Positions 1-5,491 of a stretch of DNA of 7,482 nt are shown piece by piece. The notes under the pieces are model-generated. The model searched no databases, was not told where the DNA came from, and saw only the letters and a program-made list of their open reading frames with translations. Positions within the stretch are counted from its first letter, which is position 1. Each line of letters opens with the position of its first letter. The translations under genes were made by a program, and so were the position numbers. Origin of the DNA: Lentisphaeria bacterium UBA1776 (lineage in GTDB: Bacteria; Verrucomicrobiota; Lentisphaeria; Victivallales; Victivallaceae); contig DCGO01000044.1 in NCBI GenBank assembly GCA_002314605.1, positions 1 to 7,482 of the forward strand. The letters run 5' to 3'.

Positions 1-8
1 CAAAACTT

Positions 9-38
9 TTGAAATCGGCTCAATAACCAGAATTTATT
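9..38 (+). promoter_or_regulatory. weak sigma70-like promoter candidate for the secreted glycosidase gene
   Basis: TTGAAA at 9-14 matches the -35 consensus at five of six bases. TTTATT at 33-38 matches the -10 consensus at four of six, with an 18-base spacer. The stretch is AT-rich and lies about 80 bases before the chosen start at 119. It is the best candidate in the 118-base leader, but only a sequence match, and the phylum's promoter consensus may differ. Confidence 0.25.
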
Positions 39-41
39 TTT

Positions 42-73
42 TCGGGAAAATGATTGAAAAAAACAGTTCCCGA
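42..73. repeat. 7-bp inverted repeat in the leader of the first gene
   Basis: TCGGGAA at 42-48 and TTCCCGA at 67-73 are perfect reverse complements separated by 18 bases. They lie just downstream of the candidate -10 and about 45 bases before the start codon. In mRNA this would be a small stem with a long A-rich loop; in DNA it could be an operator half-site pair with a spacing near two helical turns centre to centre. No regulator is encoded in the window to pair it with. Confidence 0.3.
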
Positions 74-109
74 TGTACCTTAAATGGTGTCCATGTGAAA
101 AACAAATGT

Positions 110-116
110 GGAGGAG
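110..116 (+). promoter_or_regulatory. ribosome binding site deciding the start at 119
   Basis: GGAGGAG sits directly before ATG at 119-121, leaving 4 bases after GGAGG or 2 after the last G. It decides the start: the earlier in-frame ATG at 50 has no such site and would put a polar 23-residue extension in front of an obvious signal peptide. Confidence 0.75.
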
Positions 117-118
117 TT

Positions 119-2779
119 ATGAAAACGTTTTTTTTCGCGGTCTGCATGGGATTGTTGACCCTTTTGCCCGCAGGGGCGGAAGACCTGCTTTATTTCTGCG
201 GCGGCAGACTGTTCGGTTCCGGCAAACAGAAAAACGTGCTGACCCTGAGCGGCTGCAAAGTGAAGCTGGTGGACACGAGGCAGCTTGCCGGATTCGGCGG
301 CAGCATCCGCAAGTATGAGGACAAGGAACCGGAAAAAACCGATGGCATCACCCCGGAATTTCGGCGTCTTGACCAATACCGTGCCGTGGTGTTCGGCAGT
401 CTTCCCCCCCGGGATCTGGAAGGGATCCTGACGGCAGAGCGGGTTAGAAGTCTGCGGGAATATATCCAAAACGGCGGTACCTTCATTGCGGACATCCGCA
501 CTCCCGGCAGCCTCGGTGATATCCTTCCGGTGACTTTCAAGGGCAATCCCCGGAAACCGAAAAACGTCTTCTGCACCCGTCCGGATATTCCGGAATTGCG
601 GGAACTGCCGGAAAAGTGGCGGAAACTCACCCCATATCGTTTTGCCAAAGTCCTGCCGGGCAGCACCGTCAATGCGAACATTACGGACGCTTCCGGCAAA
701 GTGATCGCCCCAGCCATCGTCATCCGGCATTTGGGCAAGGGGCGGGTCATTTTCGTCAACGGGATCCTGGATTACTCGTCTTCCGCCACGGGATTCACGG
801 CGTGGGGGTATTCCAAATACTTCACCCGGGGGCTGGTTTCCCACGCCGCCGGGATCCCCCTGAAAAACAGATTGTACAGGGCAGGGGAACCGTCGGACCT
901 GCCGCCGCTGGAAAAAGCGGAACTCGCCTTCCGGGAATATCGCTCTGAACTGAAAACCGGCGGTACCGTTACACTGCAGGGGGATACTGCCCTTTTCAGC
1001 AGCGGCATGAAGATCCGGATAACGGAGGACGGCAGTGCGGAAGTCTCTTATCCCGGCGTAAAGGAAGCGTTCCGGTGGGCCGCTCCCGTATTCAAGACGG
1101 CCGGGAATCCCCAGAGCCTTAACGGTGATAACAATGAGGCTATTGTCAACAAATACGACCTGATGGATTTCCAGGTGAAATGGGATTCCATCCGGTACGC
1201 CGTCAATGGCAGCAGACTTGCCGTCACCTTCAGCACGCCTGACGCGCAGCTGGTGTGGGAGTTCCTCCCGGTGGAGCTGGAACTGGACGGCAGAAAATAC
1301 ATCGGTTACGGCGATCGGGTGGTGGTGAAGAAACTTCCGGTCTTCCTTGAATCCGTGGAACTGGACGGCATCATCCCCAATGGAAAGATCCGCCGCAACA
1401 CCTGCTATACCTCGCCCCGTGGCTATCTGGAAACCGTTCTCGGCACGGGCAAGGGAGAGATTGCCGACAGCCGCATCTGGCAGTTTTTCTGCAGCGGCCA
1501 GCCCTTTACCTATCTCCAACGGGAAAACGAGGGCATTTTTGCGGAAATTGTGGATTATCCCATTCCCTGCTTCACACAGTTTCGTGCCCGGCAGGACGGC
1601 AAACTTTTCCACTCTCTGCGGCTGCTGGCCGGACGCCGGAAGGTTCCGGCGGAACTCCCCATCATCTGGCACCTCTACTCTCATGGCAAAGAAAACGGCA
1701 ACAACGACTATATTGCCATGTACCAGTATGCCCGCCGCCACCTCCGGGACAAGTGCGGCATCAAAACTTTCCCCCAGGCGACGCAGGCATCCTACTACCT
1801 TCACAAGCGCAAACCGGCGGATCTGGAGGCCTCCGCAAAAATGGCGGCCAGACTGAATTTCCGCTCCGTCTGGCTGTCGCTCTGCCCGCTCCAGATGACG
1901 GAGATCGACGGCAAACGGCTTGCCGGGATCATGGATTCGGTCAGAAAAGAAGGGCTGATCCCCCATCCTTGGACGGCAGGAGGCTACAATCACAGGGATT
2001 CCAGTCCGGTCTTCAAAGATCATCCGGACTGGTTCATCCGCCGGAAGGACGGTTCCTTTCACCGCTATTTCAAGATCCTCGGGGTGGCGGATTTCAACAA
2101 TCCGGACTTCCGCAAGTGGTTCATCCAGAGGATCGACAAAGCCAGGGCCAACGGCATGGAGCGGGTCTATCACGACATGGGGGGAGAGATCTCCTGCCAG
2201 GTCAATTATTACCCGCCGAACAAATCGGGCACGGCCACGCTGGACGGCCTCGTCCTTCTGCTGCAGGAGTATTCCAAACGGGATCTCCCCTGTTCCGTGG
2301 AGGGGATGAATCCTTTGGTCAAAGATCAGGCGCTCTTCAATCCCGAAAAGGCCTATCCCCTGAAGGGCAAAGAGTTCGCCTATGTGGGGGGCATGCCCCT
2401 TGCCACGGTGGACAACGGGCAGGCCAATGCGCTTTTCTTCGACTACTTTCGGCTGTTGATGTACAATGCCACCATCAATGTGGATGTGGACGGCGTCCGG
2501 ATGAATTTCGAGCGGGTCCCGGGAGAACTGGAAGCCATGAAGCGGATCGCCAGATGGAATCTGCTCTTCAACAAGGCCCACACCTTTGTGGAGGCGCCCT
2601 TTGTTCGGGAAACCCCCTTCGGGACCGTCTGGGCCGGCAAAGATACGGCGGCGATCTTCTTTGAGCGGGGGGTCAAAAATCTCAAGCTGGATCTCCCCAA
2701 GTCGTGGTGCGTGGCCGGCAACGCTTCTCTCCGTGACATCCCGGATCACTCCATGATCCTTCTGAAGCGCGTCAAATAA
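119..2779 (+). CDS. secreted putative glycoside hydrolase, amidotransferase-like N-domain plus TIM-barrel-like C-terminal half
   Basis: Using the ATG at 119 the protein has 886 residues. Residues 1-20 form a signal peptide (MKTFFF, a hydrophobic run, then AGA before ED), so it is exported. Residues about 24-245 resemble the class I glutamine-amidotransferase-like fold found as an accessory domain in many glycosidases: a strand AVVFGSLP near 89-96, helix, YIQNGGTFIAD at 115-125 and the GKGRVIFVNG strand-turn at 207-215. Residues about 280-510 are beta-rich with no motif I recognise. Residues about 515-840 look like a TIM barrel of the clan-D type: HPDWFIRRKDG near 635-645, VADFNNPDFRKWF near 656-668, and YHDMGG at 684-689, where D686 sits where GH36/GH27 enzymes carry the nucleophile. 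E728 in SVEGMN is an acid/base candidate. A short beta tail ends the protein. The substrate is unknown; an alpha-galactosidase-like activity is one possibility. The gene is a single unit with its own leader, convergent with the next gene. The coding assignment is sure; the function is tentative. Confidence 0.85.
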   Translation: MKTFFFAVCMGLLTLLPAGAEDLLYFCGGRLFGSGKQKNVLTLSGCKVKLVDTRQLAGFGGSIRKYEDKEPEKTDGITPEFRRLDQYRAVVFGSLPPRDLEGILTAERVRSLREYIQNGGTFIADIRTPGSLGDILPVTFKGNPRKPKNVFCTRPDIPELRELPEKWRKLTPYRFAKVLPGSTVNANITDASGKVIAPAIVIRHLGKGRVIFVNGILDYSSSATGFTAWGYSKYFTRGLVSHAAGIPLKNRLYRAGEPSDLPPLEKAELAFREYRSELKTGGTVTLQGDTALFSSGMKIRITEDGSAEVSYPGVKEAFRWAAPVFKTAGNPQSLNGDNNEAIVNKYDLMDFQVKWDSIRYAVNGSRLAVTFSTPDAQLVWEFLPVELELDGRKYIGYGDRVVVKKLPVFLESVELDGIIPNGKIRRNTCYTSPRGYLETVLGTGKGEIADSRIWQFFCSGQPFTYLQRENEGIFAEIVDYPIPCFTQFRARQDGKLFHSLRLLAGRRKVPAELPIIWHLYSHGKENGNNDYIAMYQYARRHLRDKCGIKTFPQATQASYYLHKRKPADLEASAKMAARLNFRSVWLSLCPLQMTEIDGKRLAGIMDSVRKEGLIPHPWTAGGYNHRDSSPVFKDHPDWFIRRKDGSFHRYFKILGVADFNNPDFRKWFIQRIDKARANGMERVYHDMGGEISCQVNYYPPNKSGTATLDGLVLLLQEYSKRDLPCSVEGMNPLVKDQALFNPEKAYPLKGKEFAYVGGMPLATVDNGQANALFFDYFRLLMYNATINVDVDGVRMNFERVPGELEAMKRIARWNLLFNKAHTFVEAPFVRETPFGTVWAGKDTAAIFFERGVKNLKLDLPKSWCVAGNASLRDIPDHSMILLKRVK

Positions 2780-2803
2780 AAAGACCGGCTTTTCGAGTCT
2801 TTT
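2779..2803 (+). terminator. intrinsic terminator-like hairpin after the first gene
   Basis: AAAAGAC at 2779-2785 pairs with GTCTTTT at 2797-2803. Two further GC pairs are possible inside if A2796 is bulged, closing a GCTTTT loop. The 3' arm ends in a run of four T. The hairpin starts at the last base of the stop codon of the plus-strand gene. The stem is not GC-rich, so termination may be moderate. Confidence 0.5.
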
Positions 2804-2814
2804 CAGACGCGGCA

Positions 2815-2842
2815 GGACAAATGCCCCAATCGTAAGTTGTCC
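2815..2842. repeat. 6-bp stem-loop in the convergent intergenic region
   Basis: GGACAA at 2815-2820 and TTGTCC at 2837-2842 are reverse complements with a 16-base loop; GGTTTTC follows at 2843. It may be a second, weak terminator for the plus-strand gene. The loop holds GCCCCAATC, which is complementary to GATTGGGGC at 2884-2892. Confidence 0.3.
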
Positions 2843-2887
2843 GGTTTTCGGAGAGAAGCTCACTTCGGAAATTCAAATGAATGGATT

Positions 2888-2912
2888 GGGGCCGCTGTGA
2901 CACAGCGGCCCC
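2888..2912. terminator. strong GC-rich palindrome, probable transcription end between convergent genes
   Basis: The 25 bases form a perfect palindrome with 12-base arms (GGGGCCGCTGTG and its complement) around a single central A. A hairpin of 10-11 pairs with a 3-5 base loop is therefore expected on either strand. It lies 28 bases beyond the dehydrogenase stop and about 110 bases past the first gene, the right place for a bidirectional stop. Neither side has a clean T run straight after the stem, so it may act by pausing, with Rho, or as a 3'-end stabiliser instead of as a classic intrinsic terminator. Confidence 0.55.
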
Positions 2913-2940
2913 GGGGCGTTAGAAATTTTCAGAGGTACCC

Positions 2941-3977
2941 TTAAATCTGTATGCCGACTGCAGCTGCGGCTTTGGCCAGGGCTTCTCCGGCAGATTGCGG
3001 AAGGTCAATGCCATCTTTCAGCGCACGTGCTTCAGATTGAAATTCCAATTCTCCCGGATAGTAAATCTGCTTGACTCCTTCAAGTGTCGGAGCGGAATGC
3101 AATTTATCGATCATTTCTTCTGTGCGACTGACAAATGTCTCCAATCCGCCAAAAAACTTCGGGTTAATCGCAAGGAAGAAATGTCCAGTATTGGCATCTT
3201 CGCCGGGTATCATGTTCCATGAATGCACTCCATCCAGTATGCCTGCTCCTGACAGTACACCGGAAAGGAGTTCCACCATTACAGCGAACCCATATCCTTT
3301 GTGCTGGGCGAACGGGAGCATAATTGCCCCGTTATAGATTTCTTTGGGATCTGTAGTCGGTTTTCCGGTACAGTCAAGGATCCATCCTTCAGGAATGGGT
3401 TTCCCATTATCGGCGGCGAGTTGGATTTTGCCGCTGGCAACGACACTCATGCAGACATCAAAAAGGACAGCCCGGTAACGTCCGGCAGGAGCGGCATAGG
3501 CAAACGGATTATTGCCGATTCCCGCCGCCGCCGCACCCGTAACGGCAATAAGAGGACAGGTGTTGCTCATTGAAAAACCGATCAACCCGTTTTCCGCAAG
3601 TTTGAGAGCATAATAGCCGGCAGCGCCATAATGATCGCTGTGGCTTACAGAAGCTGCAGCAAGAGCTTGACTGCCAGCCTTTTTAATCAGACGGCGGATC
3701 ACTTCACACGATGCAGGGATCCCGAGACCGCCATTTGCACTGACGCGCATCATACAGGGAGATTCTTCCAAAATCTGCAATGGCGCAAGCGGATGTATGC
3801 CGCCGCTCCGGATACACTCGATGTACCGCGCAATACGCATGACCCCATGAGAATGAATGCCCAGCATATCGGCATAGAGCAGCACTTCTGCAAGAGATTC
3901 TGCGCGTTCCGCAGGAACCCCTGCCGCAATCAAAATCCGGATACTTTTTCTTTCAGCTCTTTCGGAAAAATCTTCAT
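2941..3977 (-). CDS. Ldh_2-family NAD(P)H-dependent dehydrogenase, AllD-like, broken by an N-terminal frameshift
   Basis: This is a member of the malate/L-lactate (Ldh_2, PF02615) family, which reduces or oxidises 2-oxo/2-hydroxy acids in the cytoplasm; relatives are ureidoglycolate dehydrogenase AllD and diketogulonate reductase. The ATG at 3977 overlaps the esterase stop as ATGA and has AAGGA upstream. It encodes MKIFPKELKEKVSGF and then hits TGA at 3932-3930. The rest of the family sequence (LIAAGVP onward) continues in another frame from 3933. One extra T in the TTTT run (plus-strand A at 3932-3935) would join the two parts into 345 residues, close to AllD's usual length of about 350. In corrected numbering the family residues fall where expected: GIHSHG at 40-45 with H44, R48, and H116 in SHSDHYG, plus GNNPFAYAAP, GKPTTDP and HKGYGF later. 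GNNP replaces the more usual GTNP. The TTG at 3933 is a poor start: no ribosome site and a lost first helix. It is either a recent pseudogene or a homopolymer sequencing error. The exact substrate cannot be told; in this context a sugar-acid derivative is as likely as ureidoglycolate. Confidence 0.8.
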
Positions 3978-5272
3978 TTTTTCAGTTCCTTTCCAATCCA
4001 CTCCCTGCCGTCAGCATTCCGCATTGGTGCGGCATGTCCCAAAGCAGGAAAATATTCAATGGCACGCCGGTGCTTCTCCGGCAGCTGATTGTAAGCAAAA
4101 TGCACCGAGGTCGGCGGGCATGTGAAATCAATCAGACCGGCAGTCATTCTGACCGGACAGCGGATCATCGGGGCAAAATTCACAATGTCAAAATAATCTG
4201 ATACTTCAGCAATCTCTGCCGGGTCAAAATTCTCCTGCGGAGCAAGCGTATTGATCCGCGGCCATCCCGGAAGACGGTTCATGGAAAATCCGCCATGATC
4301 TCCAAGTGCAGGAACATTGGCTATGCAGAGCGATACTTCCGGTACAAGGGCCGCTGCCGCAATAGCCTGTGCTCCCCCTTGGCTGCGTCCGAAAACGATC
4401 AGATCCTTTCCGTTCCATTCAGGAAGAGACCGGATATAGTCTATACTCCGCACGACCCGAAGGAACATTCCGTTAAGATAGGCTTTCTCCCTGTTATTTC
4501 TATTCCGGAAAACACGATCTCTCCTATCCTGTTTCATCAGATTACGGTAGTAACTTTTGTTCCTTCCATTGGGAACACCATGTGCATTGATATCCAGAAC
4601 TATGGCATGCGAGGCAAATTCTGTTTGCTTTATGGAACTCCGAATCCCGGCCCCATGAAAATAGATGACGGCAGGAAGAGATTTCGGAGCAGCATTTTTC
4701 GGCATAAGCAAATAGCCGGAAACAGGAATATCCCCTATGGCATTCAGCTGCAGGTCCTCGCATAAGACATTTGAAGAAAATTTGCAGGGCAACTGCGATG
4801 GTTTGCGCACGGCATGAACCGGGATTTTCCGCAATTCGGAAATGCGGCGATTCCAGTAGATTTCAAAATCTTCCGGTCTTGGACGGGCCGGTTTTATATT
4901 TTCCGGCTCCACCAGCACTCCGCATCCGGATTCCGGATCCAATTGCGGCGGACATACAGGATTTCTTTTTTCATCCAGAAGCTCTGCCGTGACAGCGATC
5001 CATCCGGGCTTCCCGCAAAATTCGTTTTCTGCAAGACTGTCTTTGAGAGAATATATCTTCTCCCGCTGCTGTATTCCGTTGAAAAAGAGCCGGATGCGGA
5101 TCCATTTTTCCTTCCCGGTCTTTCCTGTATAGCTGATTTGAAACTTCGCCATTTTTCCCGGTTCGGCAAGACCACTGGGGAAATTAGATGTTACTTGCAG
5201 TTTTCCAGCCTGCAACGCCGTTGTTCCAAGCAGGATTGCACCAGTACATATGCTGACGATTGTCTGTTTCAT
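3974..5272 (-). CDS. secreted CE7/AXE1-type carbohydrate esterase (acetylxylan esterase-like)
   Basis: The ATG at 5272 gives 432 residues and has GGAG five bases upstream; ten more in-frame residues (from 5302) would only put a polar stretch before the signal peptide. Residues 1-22 are a signal peptide (hydrophobic core, LQA before GK), so the enzyme is exported. Residues about 25-122 look like a beta-sandwich domain; 128-432 are an alpha/beta hydrolase of the AXE1 family (PF05448), which removes acetyl groups from xylan and oligosaccharides. Visible marks: PRPEDFEIYWNRR near 131-143, the oxyanion strand AVIYFHGAG at 201-209, the nucleophile S297 in GRSQGG, D382 in GLIDFTCPPTS, and H413 in ALGHA. 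These make a plausible complete Ser-Asp-His triad. Two family signatures differ: the RGQ motif is replaced by NAHG at 229-232, and the His-Glu pair at the triad histidine is His-Ala. Its stop overlaps the dehydrogenase ATG by four bases, so the two genes are probably co-transcribed and coupled. The real substrate may be something other than acetylxylan. Confidence 0.88.
   Translation of the reverse strand: MKQTIVSICTGAILLGTTALQAGKLQVTSNFPSGLAEPGKMAKFQISYTGKTGKEKWIRIRLFFNGIQQREKIYSLKDSLAENEFCGKPGWIAVTAELLDEKRNPVCPPQLDPESGCGVLVEPENIKPARPRPEDFEIYWNRRISELRKIPVHAVRKPSQLPCKFSSNVLCEDLQLNAIGDIPVSGYLLMPKNAAPKSLPAVIYFHGAGIRSSIKQTEFASHAIVLDINAHGVPNGRNKSYYRNLMKQDRRDRVFRNRNNREKAYLNGMFLRVVRSIDYIRSLPEWNGKDLIVFGRSQGGAQAIAAAALVPEVSLCIANVPALGDHGGFSMNRLPGWPRINTLAPQENFDPAEIAEVSDYFDIVNFAPMIRCPVRMTAGLIDFTCPPTSVHFAYNQLPEKHRRAIEYFPALGHAAPMRNADGREWIGKELKK
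3987..3991 (-). promoter_or_regulatory. ribosome binding site for the dehydrogenase ATG at 3977
   Basis: On the minus strand AAGGA lies 9 bases before the ATG at 3977-3975, inside the last codons of the esterase gene. It supports 3977 as the original start of the dehydrogenase instead of the TTG at 3933, which has no purine-rich site at a suitable distance. Confidence 0.55.
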
Positions 5273-5491
5273 CTTTTCTCCGGTCATCGAACAGTTCATC
5301 AAAATCAGAACTTTTTTCGCCGTTTTTTCGCTTCAAAAGCTTCCAATTCTTTTTATCTGCAAGCGCAAAAACAATACGGTCTGCCGCAAAACACCATACG
5401 CTTTGCAGCAGCCCATTTTCGGGCATATCGCCAAACATGGCGGTATGCTTGTGCAGCCGCCCGGGCCGCCGCAAAGCCTCCGTCAGCAGAT
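5273..5491 (-). other. intergenic stretch with a possible decayed gene remnant
   Basis: No confident gene lies between the esterase start and the stop of the GH67-like gene. One minus-strand frame stays open from upstream of 5500 through this stretch to 5184, and its first 35 or so codons use G/C-ending codons (CTG, CGG, ACG, CCC), like the GC-rich neighbours. It reads, for example, LLTEALRRPGRLHKHTAMFG and later FAADRIVFALADKKNWKLL. I recognise no family. There is no convincing ribosome site or start, and the frame ends about 90 bases inside the esterase gene, so a living gene is unlikely. From about 5345 down to 5273 the sequence turns A-rich. The esterase promoter should lie here, but I see no good -35/-10 pair. 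Confidence 0.3.
5278..5281 (-). promoter_or_regulatory. ribosome binding site deciding the esterase start at 5272
   Basis: GGAG on the minus strand lies five bases (AAAAG) before the ATG at 5272-5270. That ATG begins directly with the signal peptide, so it is preferred over the ATG codons at 5302 and 5299. Confidence 0.65.

Noticed and set aside
50..118. ATG at 50 as start of the first gene (23 extra residues).
   Set aside because: No ribosome site, a polar extension ahead of a clear signal peptide, and GGAGGAG directly before the ATG at 119.
1753..2664. A 303-codon plus-strand frame inside the first gene.
   Set aside because: It overlaps the barrel-coding region in another frame, is rich in Gly/Arg/Gln as expected from frame-shifted GC-rich codons, and has no motif or start signal.
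80..2863. A 927-codon open frame on the minus strand covering the whole first gene.
   Set aside because: It is in codon phase with the plus-strand gene, so its stops would need TTA, CTA or TCA codons there, which this GC-rich gene avoids. Its translation has no signal or recognisable motif, while the plus strand has a ribosome site, a signal peptide and barrel motifs.
2941..3933. Dehydrogenase as an intact 330-residue gene starting at TTG 3933.
   Set aside because: It lacks the conserved N-terminal helix and any ribosome site, while a well-placed ATG with the expected N-terminus exists at 3977 in the neighbouring frame.
3928..3940. Programmed ribosomal frameshift in the dehydrogenase.
   Set aside because: The bases around GGA-TTT-TGA do not form a standard slippery heptamer (re-pairing one base back would be poor), and I saw no obvious stimulatory stem. 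A one-base indel in the T run is simpler.
5411..5424. Small hairpin GCCC-ATTTTC-GGGC as terminator of the GH67-like gene.
   Set aside because: Only four pairs and no T run after the stem on either strand.
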